From DAIOFH01 sp036745875 (GTDB lineage: Bacteria; Planctomycetota; SZUA-567), in contig DAIOFH010000058.1 of assembly GCA_036745875.1 (NCBI GenBank), forward strand, positions 1 through 23,526: a stretch of 23,526 nucleotides of DNA, in the 5' to 3' direction. Below, piece after piece: positions 15,547-22,978 of the stretch. The notes under the pieces were generated by a model, which saw only the letters and a program-made list of their open reading frames with translations, was not told where the DNA came from and ran no database searches. How positions within the stretch are numbered: the stretch's first letter is position 1; every line of letters starts with the position of its first letter. Position numbers and translations under genes: made by a program.

Positions 15547-15570
15547 ATTTTCCAGACGCATCTGGAAAAT
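15547..15570. promoter_or_regulatory. Perfect 10-bp dyad with 4-base spacer
   Basis: ATTTTCCAGA and TCTGGAAAAT are separated by CGCA. It lies about 130 bases upstream of the polymerase start. It could be an operator for the polymerase operon or a small hairpin; it is not followed by a T-run on either strand outside the stem. Confidence 0.5.
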
Positions 15571-15743
15571 CCGGAGAGTTAGGGGGAGAAGCATATACAG
15601 CCCTTTATCATGACCCGGCGGCGGCAAACATCGTCATTGAGACAGTATACCAGCCAGTAACAACCCAATCAATTCCGAACCAACCTCACCCGTGCCATTT
15701 CCTTTGCTCCCTCAGCTTCAAGCTCAGAGATTAGCGGGGGACA

Positions 15744-15826
15744 GCCCCCCTCCATCCCCTCACCGTCACCCTCGGCCCTCTTGCTTGTGCGACCGAGGCT
15801 GACGGCGAGGGGATTACGGGGGGCTT
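15744..15826. repeat. Large GC-rich interrupted inverted repeat
   Basis: Four matched blocks pair in order: AGCCCCCC/GGGGGGCT, CCCCTC/GAGGGG, CCGTCA/TGACGG and CCTCGG/CCGAGG, separated by small symmetrical mismatches (A/C, C/C, five against five) around a 17-base loop. A competing hairpin exists upstream (GGGGG at 15737-15741 with CCCCC at 15746-15750). It has no T-run. A dispersed palindromic (REP-like) element, cruciform or structured RNA are all possible. Confidence 0.6.
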
Positions 15827-16007
15827 TAAACCCGGATAATGGGGGGGTAGGCGGTAGGAGGTGGCGTAAGGCATTATGTCAGCTAAACACCAAAACAAAG
15901 ACGTAAATTTTATATAACATGCTATATTAAAATAGTATTAGACAAATGTAGCTATTTATTTTTTATCATTATTTTGCCTAAAACGTAATTGTTTATTATT
16001 ATTCCTC

Positions 16008-16035
16008 TTGACTACGTGCTTTTTTGGTGTATAAT
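16008..16035 (+). promoter_or_regulatory. Promoter of the DUF932-ParB operon
   Basis: TTGACT (16008-16013), a 16-base spacer and a perfect TATAAT (16030-16035) lie at the end of an AT-rich stretch, about 65 bases before the first start codon. All eight downstream genes to 21943 lie on the same strand with only small gaps. Confidence 0.75.
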
Positions 16036-16100
16036 ATAAGTATAAGGATTGAAAAGAAAAGAGGTTGACGGAAAGTTACGCCATAAAAATAAAGGATTTT

Positions 16101-16283
16101 ATGTCCGCGCCACGTCCGGAATCCTATATCTTGTCCCTGTTCGATAACGTCGATGATCTGACAACATATTGCATGGCAGACAACGCGCAAAAGGATATTA
16201 TCGCCGAAAATTTACTTGCCAAGTTACAGGACGAAGGCAAAAGCATTCCGGGTATGGCGTGCGATATAAAACGCCAGAAGTAA
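16101..16283 (+). CDS. Small protein of unknown function, first in operon
   Basis: This 60-residue protein begins MSAPRPESYILSLFDNVDDL and is followed by a helical, charged C-terminal half (AQKDIIAENLLAKLQDEGKS). It has no membrane segment. I do not recognise the family. ATG 16101 follows AAAGGA at 16092-16097. A TTG 36 bases upstream (16065) directly abuts its purine run and is a poor start. It is the first gene after the strong promoter and is separated by 74 bases, with a small GCCGC/GCGGC hairpin (16316-16329), from the DUF932-type gene. Confidence 0.6.
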   Translation: MSAPRPESYILSLFDNVDDLTTYCMADNAQKDIIAENLLAKLQDEGKSIPGMACDIKRQK

Positions 16284-16357
16284 TAAAAACAATCTCCCAC
16301 GTTTGAATCACTGTCGCCGCGCTTGCGGCCTCTCTTACTCTTGAAAGGAGCAACATC

Positions 16358-17485
16358 ATGTTCATGGGACGCACTCTTTCCGATTTTTCCCGCGAAATCA
16401 TCCGCCGTCAGGAATCCATGCGCGACTTCGTGGATAATACCCAACGCATGCAGATGGTAAACGGGAGCCTTGAATTCGGCGAGGAAAACAACCGTTATTC
16501 CTTCCCCGTCAACACCATCGCAGCACAGCAGATCGCCACCTTTACCGGCATTCCCTCCGCATATTACAACCGCATGCGCGAAAACGCGCCCGCCCTTCTC
16601 GACACCAACATCAACGCATGGCTTGAGAAGGAGGACACCACCCGCATGATCCGGACGCTGGACGGCCGCGCCCGCGCCTTCCTGTCGAACAAGTATCTCC
16701 CCATCGACAACTACGAAATCGCCCTCCGTGTTTTGCCTGTTTTGTCCCGCATCATCGACCTTTCCGACAAAAACGTGTCCTGCGAAATCACCGACCGGAA
16801 CATGTATATCAAGGTGATCAATTACCAGATGGAGCGGGAAGTCACCCCCGGCGACGTGGTGCAATCCGGCATCATTGTCACCAATAGCGAAGTTGGGCAA
16901 GGCATGGTTTCAGTTATGCCCTTCATGAATCGGCTTGTTTGCAGTAACGGCATGGTTATCGACCTTGCCGCCAAGAAACGCCGCCACGTCGGCAAGACCA
17001 TCGACTTGAGCCAGGACGATTTTCAGATTTACCGGGAGGAGACGGTCAACGCCGCCAATCAGGCATTTTTGATGCAGATTGAGGATACGGTCATGGCTGT
17101 CGCCGACGAGGTGAAATTCGACCGCATCCTCGACACCATGCGCGAAGCCAAGGACCGCAAATTCACAAACAAAAACATCCCCGCCGTCGTCGAACTCGCC
17201 ACAAAGAAATACGGCATCGCCGAAAGCGCCAAGGACAACATTCTCACCCACCTGATCCGCGAAGGCGACACCAGCGTCTACGGCCTCGCCAACGCCATCA
17301 CCCGCTATAGCCAGGACGTTGCCGACTACGACACCGCCACCGACCTCGAAGCCATCGGCGGCAAGATGATCAACATGCCGAAATCCCTTTTCGACGAACT
17401 GAACGCCGCCAGCGTTACCAAGGAGCAGCGCAAGCAGGAACGCCGGGAGCAGAAAGCCCGCCAAGCCGAAATCCTCGCCGCCTAA
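16358..17485 (+). CDS. DUF932-family (phage/plasmid-related) protein
   Basis: The protein has 375 residues. It fits the DUF932 pattern found in plasmids and phages: an N-terminal helix, YSFPVNTIAAQQIATFTGIPSAYYNRM, RTLDGRARAFLSNKYLPIDNYEIAL (about 105-130), SGIIVTNSEVGQGMVSVMPFMNRLVCSNGMVI (about 168-200) and a long charged C-terminal helix. The biochemical role of the family is not established. It is often encoded close to ParB-like proteins on plasmids, as here. GAAAGGAG lies seven bases before ATG 16358; a second ATG (16364) is two codons on. It is well codon-matched to its neighbours. It is soluble, with no signal peptide. Confidence 0.82.
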   Translation: MFMGRTLSDFSREIIRRQESMRDFVDNTQRMQMVNGSLEFGEENNRYSFPVNTIAAQQIATFTGIPSAYYNRMRENAPALLDTNINAWLEKEDTTRMIRTLDGRARAFLSNKYLPIDNYEIALRVLPVLSRIIDLSDKNVSCEITDRNMYIKVINYQMEREVTPGDVVQSGIIVTNSEVGQGMVSVMPFMNRLVCSNGMVIDLAAKKRRHVGKTIDLSQDDFQIYREETVNAANQAFLMQIEDTVMAVADEVKFDRILDTMREAKDRKFTNKNIPAVVELATKKYGIAESAKDNILTHLIREGDTSVYGLANAITRYSQDVADYDTATDLEAIGGKMINMPKSLFDELNAASVTKEQRKQERREQKARQAEILAA

Positions 17486-17517
17486 TCACTCACTACCCCC
17501 AATAGCCACGGCCCGAC

Positions 17518-17545
17518 CTTCCCCTCCGACACCAAGGAGGGGAAG
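17518..17545 (+). other. Intercistronic hairpin
   Basis: CTTCCCCTCC (17518-17527) and GGAGGGGAAG (17536-17545) form a perfect 10-bp stem with an eight-base loop, between the DUF932-type gene and the next gene. There is no T-run, so it is more likely an mRNA-stabilising or processing structure than a terminator. Confidence 0.5.
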
Positions 17546-17582
17546 CAAGGCTCGACGCGCCCACTCACACAGAGGATACGCC

Positions 17583-18182
17583 ATGAAAAACGAACTCGCC
17601 GCCCTTCGGGAAACCATCGTCGCCGAAACCGTTTCGATTTATCCGGATTTTCATTTTTTCCTCGGCCCCGACAAAAACGGGAACTTGACCGCCGATTATC
17701 GGGGAACGTGGGAAGCGGAGCGGATACCCGGCCCGCACGACACGCCGTATCTCACCATCGAGCACGACGGCGACCGTTTCCTTGTCTCTCATTACCTATG
17801 GAACGAGCGCAGGAAGTACAAAACCCTCAAGGGCGCAGCCAAATACGTCAATAGCGAATTACACGGCATCTGCGACCGCAATCGGGCGCAGAAAGCAAAA
17901 GCGGACGCGGAAAAAGAATTTGCCGAGAAATCGGTCGCCATCCTCAAAGACTTCCAAGCGCAACTTGGCCAACGCGGGATCGAATCTAAATTGTGCCTCA
18001 TCGCCGACCGCTACAACTCCGACCACCTAAGCGTCGAAGCCCACCGGATAAACACCCGCATCGACATCACTGTCGTAAGCGGCTATCGGCTGGAAGCTAC
18101 ATTCAGTTACCGGAGTTTCTACACCGCGCCCGAAACCGCACTCGATATTTTCACCGTTTTATCTAAGAAAGCCACCGCATAG
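17583..18182 (+). CDS. Unknown protein; C-terminal half duplicated in the next gene
   Basis: The protein has 199 residues and belongs to no family I recognise. Residues 1-100 contain aromatic-rich beta strands (YPDFHFFLGPDKNGNLTADY ... YLTIEHDGDRFLVSHYLW). A charged helix follows (about 100-118). Residues about 117-199 (KSVAILKDFQAQL ... GIESKLCLIADRYNSDHLSVEA ... TAPETALDIFTVLSKKATA) align along their length with the neighbouring 100-residue protein. AGAGGAT lies six bases before the ATG. It is soluble, with no obvious catalytic motif. It is in the middle of the DUF932-ParB operon. Confidence 0.75.
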   Translation: MKNELAALRETIVAETVSIYPDFHFFLGPDKNGNLTADYRGTWEAERIPGPHDTPYLTIEHDGDRFLVSHYLWNERRKYKTLKGAAKYVNSELHGICDRNRAQKAKADAEKEFAEKSVAILKDFQAQLGQRGIESKLCLIADRYNSDHLSVEAHRINTRIDITVVSGYRLEATFSYRSFYTAPETALDIFTVLSKKATA

Positions 18183-18216
18183 ACACCATTCCCTATCACA
18201 TACAGGAAAACCGACC

Positions 18217-18519
18217 ATGCACAAACGAAAGAAGAAAACAAAAACCAAAGGTGGACACGATAGAAACTCTGTCGCCATCCTCAAAAACTATCGCAAGGAA
18301 CTTTCCCGGAACGGAATCAAATCGAAATTGCGCCTTGTCTCCGAGCGTTACGACTTCGACCACCTGCACGTCGAATCCGTAAAAATAAAAACAAGTATCG
18401 ACGTCACCCCGGCAGACAACGACCAAATCCAATTGGCTATCCCGTATCGGCGTTACCAAGCCGCGCCCGACGCCGCAATCCAAATCATTATCGACTTGGC
18501 GAAGAAAGGAACCGCATGA
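18217..18519 (+). CDS. Unknown protein, paralogue of the previous C-terminal domain
   Basis: The protein has 100 residues. A very basic start (MHKRKKKTKTKGGH) precedes a domain matching residues about 117-199 of the upstream protein: SVAILKNYRKEL for SVAILKDFQAQL, GIKSKLRLVSERYDFDHLHVE for GIESKLCLIADRYNSDHLSVE, and AAPDAAIQIIIDLAKKGTA for TAPETALDIFTVLSKKATA. This indicates tandem duplication with loss of the N-terminal half. CAGGAAA is the ribosome site. The stop overlaps the next ATG (ATGA). The basic tail could bind nucleic acid, but no motif shows it. Confidence 0.72.
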   Translation: MHKRKKKTKTKGGHDRNSVAILKNYRKELSRNGIKSKLRLVSERYDFDHLHVESVKIKTSIDVTPADNDQIQLAIPYRRYQAAPDAAIQIIIDLAKKGTA

Positions 18520-18824
18520 CCACCATTGCCGCCACCCCCGTCACGCTTGCCGAATTGCGCACGGCGAGAGAAAAGGCGCGGCGGGAACTATCGCAAATTC
18601 ACCAGATAAACGCCGCATTCAAAATGGGACTGCCCGTGTTTACGCAACGCGGTTACAGCGAAACCGACTTTCAGAAATTCACCGACGCCATGCGCCGCAA
18701 TCCCGAATACGGCCCCGACCCTTTTCCCGCTTCGCTTGTGCATAACAAAATGGCCGAACTCGTCCGGCTTGATAAGGCCGTCCGTGTCGGCGAAACCCTC
18801 TTGCACAAGGGCGAAGTCAGCTAA
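18516..18824 (+). CDS. Unknown 102-residue protein
   Basis: The start overlaps the preceding stop by four bases, so it is translationally coupled. The protein is mostly helical: a charged helix (LAELRTAREKARRELSQIHQINAAF), then GLPVFTQRGYSETDFQKFTDAMRRNPEYGPDP, and a second helix (LVHNKMAELVRLDKAVRVGETLLHKG). There are no cysteines, no membrane segment and no catalytic motif that I can identify. I do not recognise the family. Confidence 0.7.
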   Translation: MTTIAATPVTLAELRTAREKARRELSQIHQINAAFKMGLPVFTQRGYSETDFQKFTDAMRRNPEYGPDPFPASLVHNKMAELVRLDKAVRVGETLLHKGEVS

Positions 18825-18839
18825 CCAAGGATAATCACC

Positions 18840-19658
18840 ATGCCATACAGTTTTGACAGCCTCGAAACGTTCGCCCGCGATTTTGCCGGGAACTGGCGCA
18901 ACTTCGCCGGTTTCATATGGACACGAAACGACATTCCCGACCCCGAAAAATGGGGAGTGTTCTATACCAGAAACGGCCAGTCAACACCCCTTGAAATTGT
19001 GAATGCCGAACACCTGAAACATTTGTTGTGGGTTTATTTGCATCACAAATCCAAGCGGCAGCCCGCACGGAAACAAGTGCATGAAATCCGCGACCGGCAT
19101 TTTGCCGCAGGATGGACAGAGGGTTTCTTGGTTCGCGTCTACTCGGCCACTGGCGAAATCACCAACGCTTGCGCCACCCTGTACGACCATCTCAGCGCCT
19201 TGCGCGAGTACCCCGTCGCCGATGACGAAGCCCTCGACAAGCTGGAAGCGGAAATTTTCGCGGACGAATGGTCCGACATCATGAAATCCCTTGTCGCGGA
19301 ATTTGACGGCGAACACCATCCGTTTTATGACGGCGATTGCAAATTCTACATCAATTTGCAATCCGTCGCCGACACCTCGGAAATCAGTCGCTTGTTTCTC
19401 AAGCACAACCCTCGGCAATATTGGTCAAGCGACATCGGCTGTTTTCGTTTCCAGCATTTTCTATACGACATTACGGACGGGCGAATTGCTTTCGCGGAAA
19501 TATTCGCAGCCTGCCCCGGCAGCATAGCCCCGCCGATCAGCGCCATGCTTGCCGAATGCCAGCCACAGGAGAACCGCCATGATTCACCCCAACGTACAGA
19601 AATTGATAGACAGATACCGCAGCGACCGCATGACGAACAAAGGCAGCGCATTGCGTAG
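18840..19658 (+). CDS. Unknown 272-residue protein
   Basis: AAGGAT lies about eight bases before ATG 18840. The protein is rich in Trp, Phe and Tyr in its first half (FAGNWRNFAGFIWTRNDIPDPEKWGVFYTRNG) and His-rich around LLWVYLHHKSKRQ. It has a regular acidic middle (DDEALDKLEAEIFADEWSDIMKSL). The last 30 residues (ENRHDSPQRTEIDRQIPQRPHDEQRQRIA) are polar, Gln/Arg-rich and lie over the start of the next gene in another frame, so they look like accidental extension after loss of an earlier stop. No family is recognised. Confidence 0.7.
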   Translation: MPYSFDSLETFARDFAGNWRNFAGFIWTRNDIPDPEKWGVFYTRNGQSTPLEIVNAEHLKHLLWVYLHHKSKRQPARKQVHEIRDRHFAAGWTEGFLVRVYSATGEITNACATLYDHLSALREYPVADDEALDKLEAEIFADEWSDIMKSLVAEFDGEHHPFYDGDCKFYINLQSVADTSEISRLFLKHNPRQYWSSDIGCFRFQHFLYDITDGRIAFAEIFAACPGSIAPPISAMLAECQPQENRHDSPQRTEIDRQIPQRPHDEQRQRIA

Positions 19659-19908
19659 CGAGATACGCAAGGCACCGCCCGAAAACCACGCCGCCGCCTG
19701 GACGGTATATGCCATACTCACGGCGGCGGGACGGTTCAAGCCAACGGACGAGGATAGCCCCGAATACCACGCCTACGAATCGGCACACAACGCCCTTATG
19801 AACGTACTTGGCGATCTGCTATGGCCGGATGGACTTTCCCCGAATCCCTGTTTCCGTTTACACCTGTCGCCGGAACGTTTCAAGGCAGCGCATGAGCGCT
19901 ATTTGTAA
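19579..19908 (+). CDS. Unknown 109-residue protein
   Basis: ATG 19579 follows CAGGAGA and starts MIHPNVQKLIDRYRSDRM. An in-frame ATG 30 bases upstream lacks a ribosome site. It overlaps the previous gene by 80 bases. The protein appears helical, with ENHAAAWTVYAILTAAGRF and SAHNALMNVLGDLLWPDG as hydrophobic helices, but not long enough for membrane spans. The end SPERFKAAHERYL is charged. No family is recognised. Codon use continues that of the operon. Confidence 0.68.
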   Translation: MIHPNVQKLIDRYRSDRMTNKGSALRSEIRKAPPENHAAAWTVYAILTAAGRFKPTDEDSPEYHAYESAHNALMNVLGDLLWPDGLSPNPCFRLHLSPERFKAAHERYL

Positions 19909-19919
19909 AGGAAAAAGAT

Positions 19920-20165
19920 ATGCCACACGAAAAACTCCCGTCCCTCGAAAACTGGTTACGGAAGCACTTGCGGGAGGGAACGCACACCACCGACCTGCAA
20001 ACGTTGAAACGCCTTGCAGGGTTTTCAAAAATCCGCGATAGCACGTTTTTGAGTCTGCTTCACGCAGTAATGAGCGCATTCGTAGAACTTGAAGAAATCG
20101 ATACCGCAGTCATAACATACGATGTTTTCCACCCGGAAAAAGCCACGATCACCTATACGAAATAA
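19920..20165 (+). CDS. Unknown 81-residue protein
   Basis: AAAGGAAA precedes the ATG by about seven bases. The protein may hold a small helical, winged-helix-like fold: LPSLENWLRKHL, TTDLQTLKRLAGFSKIRDSTFLSLLHAVMSAFVELEEI and a final beta hairpin (AVITYDVFHPEKATITYT). The fold is a guess from helix and strand patterns only. It lies 11 bases after the previous stop and 47 bases before the ParB-like gene. Confidence 0.65.
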   Translation: MPHEKLPSLENWLRKHLREGTHTTDLQTLKRLAGFSKIRDSTFLSLLHAVMSAFVELEEIDTAVITYDVFHPEKATITYTK

Positions 20166-20212
20166 TCCCCGTTACTTTCCCATTCCATCACCATATATTA
20201 AGGAGTTTTATC

Positions 20213-21943
20213 ATGGTTGCCAACCCCATAGACACCACCAACAAGTTTCAGTTTGTCGCCCCGCAGGAAATTCCCGTTTCCCTTATCGACCCGTCCAGCC
20301 TGAACAGACATTGTGACGATACGGATGCCGATATTGCCGAACTCGCGCAGACCATCGAGGAAAACGGCCTGTTGTCTCCCGTGTCGATTCGGCCTCGCGC
20401 CGGTGGACGTTTTGAAATCATTTGCGGGGAAAGACGCTGGCGCGCTTTCCGTTTGCTGGAACGCGAAACCATCCCGTGTTTCGTCAAAGACCTTGACGAC
20501 ACCCAGGCACAGATTGAACGCATTGTCGAAAATTACCAGCGCCGCGACCCTTCCTTCATGGAGCAAGGCGAAGCCGTCGCTGCCCTGATGAAGCTGACCG
20601 ACCGGGACGTTTCCGAAGTAGCCAACCGTCTCGGCCAAAGCGTTTCATGGGTGCGCCGCCGCGCCAAATTGCCGAATCTCATTCCGGCATGGCGGGAAGA
20701 ACTCGCCAAGGAGAACACCCCGTATTTCACAATACGAAATTCGGTAGAAAAAATGGAAGAAGTCTCCGTACTGCCCGCAGCCACACAACAAATCATTCTC
20801 GATAAAGGTGTTTTGCGTTACGTCAAAACGACCAAAGAAATGCGAAACACTATCGCCAAGCACTTTATGAACCTTGACGCGAAGCCATGGACAAGGACAT
20901 GGGAAAAAAAGGCGTTCAGCGGTTCAGGGAAAAAGCGGTGCGATGCGTGTATGCGCCGAAGCGACCGCGAAAATGCACTTTTCGCCGACCCGGACGACGC
21001 CAACGCCGGAAAAAAGATGTGCCTTGACCCGCAATGCTGGAAAGAGAAAAGCCTGTCGTGGTGCCGCAGCATGATAGACGACAACCCCGATATTGTTCCC
21101 ATCCGGCAAGGATACAACTACGGCGACGACGGCCTCACCGAATTTTTCGGCATCAAGCCAGTATCGTATCACCAATGGCTGGAGCGGGACGAAACCGAAG
21201 CGCGGGAGGGATACACCGCCGTCGTTGGCGTCTATGTGGACGGCCCCGACATCGGCACCACAGTAAATATCTGGCTTGAAAACAGCGACGAAGACGACGA
21301 CGGCAACGAGGACAGCGATACAGCCAACGTGCACGAGTGGCGCAACCAGAATACTGCCGCCTACGAAACACGACAGGCATTCGCGGAAATGGTGAAAGCG
21401 GAAATTGCCGCTTACCTTGCGGACATCGAACCCCACGCCACCATGACGCCCGCCGAACTCGCCGACCGCCAGATCCGCGCCGCCTGTTGGTTCGGCATTG
21501 CCGGACAGATGGAATCGAGCAAGGAAGGGGCGCGGATCGACGATGCGGCATGGAATCCGCTTGCTTATGCATGGGAACAGACCACCGAACACATCGCCGA
21601 ATTTGTCGCCTATGTATCAGCGGACGAGAGTACCGGCTTTATCAGTTATTCATATGACGAGACGGACGGCGAAAACTCGAAAGCCCTTTGCGCCATGTTC
21701 GCAATTCCCCTCGACCTTATCACCACAAAAGCCCTTGAGGCATTGGCAGAGGCAACCGGCATCAGCCAGGACACCGCCTCCGACACGCAGGAAGATACCA
21801 ACAAGGACGGCGACACCATTCTCGCCGCATTTGCCGAACCACTGACCGACGAACGCGACCGGCTTTACATCGGGACCATTCCGACCGCAAGCATCGAGTA
21901 TCCGCTTGTGCCGGTGGAGCCCGAATTTTCACCAGTAGGATAA
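20213..21943 (+). CDS. Long ParB-like protein with Cys cluster
   Basis: The protein has 576 residues. An N-terminal ParB/Srx domain carries the CTP-binding box GERRWRA (72-78) and ENYQRR (106-111). A helix-turn-helix follows (DVSEVANRLGQSVSWVRRRAKL, 132-153). Then come Cys243-x2-Cys246-x23-Cys270-x4-Cys275, a likely zinc site, an acidic linker (about 357-368) and a helical C-terminal half of unknown fold. This length and the Cys pattern recall the ParB-related proteins of PRTRC-type plasmid cassettes, but no ThiF gene is seen here. It may act in partitioning, as a regulator, or otherwise; no ParA lies next to it. AAGGAG precedes the ATG. A strong hairpin follows at 21988. Confidence 0.85.
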   Translation: MVANPIDTTNKFQFVAPQEIPVSLIDPSSLNRHCDDTDADIAELAQTIEENGLLSPVSIRPRAGGRFEIICGERRWRAFRLLERETIPCFVKDLDDTQAQIERIVENYQRRDPSFMEQGEAVAALMKLTDRDVSEVANRLGQSVSWVRRRAKLPNLIPAWREELAKENTPYFTIRNSVEKMEEVSVLPAATQQIILDKGVLRYVKTTKEMRNTIAKHFMNLDAKPWTRTWEKKAFSGSGKKRCDACMRRSDRENALFADPDDANAGKKMCLDPQCWKEKSLSWCRSMIDDNPDIVPIRQGYNYGDDGLTEFFGIKPVSYHQWLERDETEAREGYTAVVGVYVDGPDIGTTVNIWLENSDEDDDGNEDSDTANVHEWRNQNTAAYETRQAFAEMVKAEIAAYLADIEPHATMTPAELADRQIRAACWFGIAGQMESSKEGARIDDAAWNPLAYAWEQTTEHIAEFVAYVSADESTGFISYSYDETDGENSKALCAMFAIPLDLITTKALEALAEATGISQDTASDTQEDTNKDGDTILAAFAEPLTDERDRLYIGTIPTASIEYPLVPVEPEFSPVG

Positions 21944-21987
21944 AAACCACATCTATTCTGCTAGTCAGCGTAAATTTTGTTAATAGT

Positions 21988-22032
21988 GCGCTTCCGGCTT
22001 GGCGGGAAACTACTACCCGCCAGGCCAAGCGC
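21988..22032. terminator. Strong hairpin after the parB-like gene
   Basis: GCGCTT pairs with AAGCGC, GGC with GCC and TGGCGGG with CCCGCCA around a nine-base loop, with a two-base bulge and one T-G pair. It follows the operon's last stop by 44 bases. There is no T-run, so termination may be weak or factor-dependent. Confidence 0.55.
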
Positions 22033-22157
22033 ATCCAGCGGAATACTTTTAACGCGCAGTAAAGCGCAATTATTGTCGCCCATCACGACGGTATTCCACA
22101 AAAACAGGCCACTGTAACGCCATATAAATAAATATGTTATATCAACATAAAAATTCA

Positions 22158-22183
22158 GCCAGAAAGGCGGTGCCGTTTCTGGC
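22158..22183. repeat. GCCAGAAA/TTTCTGGC hairpin
   Basis: GCCAGAAAGGC and GCCGTTTCTGGC pair over 11 bp with one bulged G and a three-base loop. On the minus strand it is followed by TGAATTTTTA, a possible terminator for leftward transcripts, though no leftward gene lies to the right in this window. Operator function is equally possible. Confidence 0.4.
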
Positions 22184-22369
22184 CGAAAAAAGGTAGTTCT
22201 GGGCAGAAAGACGATAAAATTAACAAATGATTTCAACTTTTACCGTACAATTTACTTTAGAGGCAAGTTAAATTAAATATGACGGCAATACTATTGCTTC
22301 TAACGAACAACCTTATCATCCCGAGCGGGGAAATCACGGGGTGGTAGTAGCACGGTGGAGGGGTCTGAA

Positions 22370-22783
22370 ATGTACCGTCTAACTGCACGCCAAAAGGCCA
22401 TTCTGGCAAAGAAAATCAGACACTATAAAAAACTGTATTTTCCCGGCAAGGGCAGCGGGGCGCGTCTCGCCGAAGAAGTCGGCGTGCCTCCGCAAACCAT
22501 ATCCAACTGGCTGAGCGGAATCAGGCAGCCAACTTTTACGCAGCTCTATCGCCTCGCCATTGCCTTCAAGATCAGTCCGCTCGAATTGTGCGATGTCAGA
22601 AAGGAAAAACCTCCTTCGCGGAAAGACGCAGAACTGTCCATACTGCACGACATGCTCACCATGATGCGGGATGCTGGAAAAGGTAATGCTAATCCTCGTG
22701 TAACCGCCAAAGTAATGAACGACTTTAAACTCCTAATTGAGCAGGCTATAAGTGAAATGGAGACTTTTGGAAAAGAGGGGTGA
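22370..22783 (+). CDS. XRE-family helix-turn-helix regulator
   Basis: The protein has 137 residues. Residues about 25-73 are a Cro/C1-type helix-turn-helix: ARLAEEVGVPPQTISNWLSGIRQPTFTQLYRLAIAFKISPLELCD. The C-terminal half is charged and helical (ILHDMLTMMRDAGKGN ... VMNDFKLLIEQAISEMETF), suited to dimerisation. ATG 22370 is six bases after GGAGGGG; an upstream in-frame GTG (22355) overlaps that site and was rejected. It probably binds dyads nearby, such as those upstream at 22133-22183, and may control the element's genes or itself. The target is inferred. Confidence 0.85.
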   Translation: MYRLTARQKAILAKKIRHYKKLYFPGKGSGARLAEEVGVPPQTISNWLSGIRQPTFTQLYRLAIAFKISPLELCDVRKEKPPSRKDAELSILHDMLTMMRDAGKGNANPRVTAKVMNDFKLLIEQAISEMETFGKEG

Positions 22784-22816
22784 AATGTAATTTTATCGAT
22801 GGCGTGTTTATTTTCA

Positions 22817-22845
22817 TTGATGTTGGCGTAAGACAATAGTATAAT
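22817..22845 (+). promoter_or_regulatory. Promoter of the second HTH gene
   Basis: TTGATG (22817-22822), a 17-base spacer and TATAAT (22840-22845) lie in the 195-base gap before the second helix-turn-helix gene, giving a leader of about 125 bases. Confidence 0.6.
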
Positions 22846-22978
22846 AATACGGCATAAAAGGCGGTCAGTCTTTAGAATAGCCAAAGAGATACTTCAAACG
22901 GCATAATCATTGCGACATTGGCTCTGCCGTTTGGCGTTACAACCGCCTGATTACCGAACCTTTTATAAGGAAGGTGAC

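Larger units (their letters stand above)
15420..16100. other. Long non-coding region between divergent operons
   Basis: No credible gene was found here. It separates the minus-strand polymerase operon from the plus-strand operon starting at 16101. It holds a perfect dyad (15547-15570), a GC-rich interrupted dyad (15744-15826), G-runs at about 15841-15862, an AT-rich stretch (about 15880-16060) and a strong promoter (16008-16035). No clear iteron set was seen, so an origin of replication is only a possibility. Confidence 0.6.
21944..22369. other. Non-coding, AT-rich region with dyads
   Basis: No gene is supported. It contains a long hairpin (21988-22032), a TATGTT/AACATA dyad (22133-22149), a GCCAGAAA/TTTCTGGC hairpin (22158-22183) and an AT-rich stretch (about 22110-22300) before the helix-turn-helix gene. 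It may be a control region for that gene or an origin-like segment. I saw no clear iterons. Confidence 0.55.

Noticed and set aside
20924..21592. 222-codon minus-strand open frame opposite the parB-like gene
   Set aside because: It is antisense to the ParB-like reading frame and has the Val/Gly/Phe-rich composition of a shadow.
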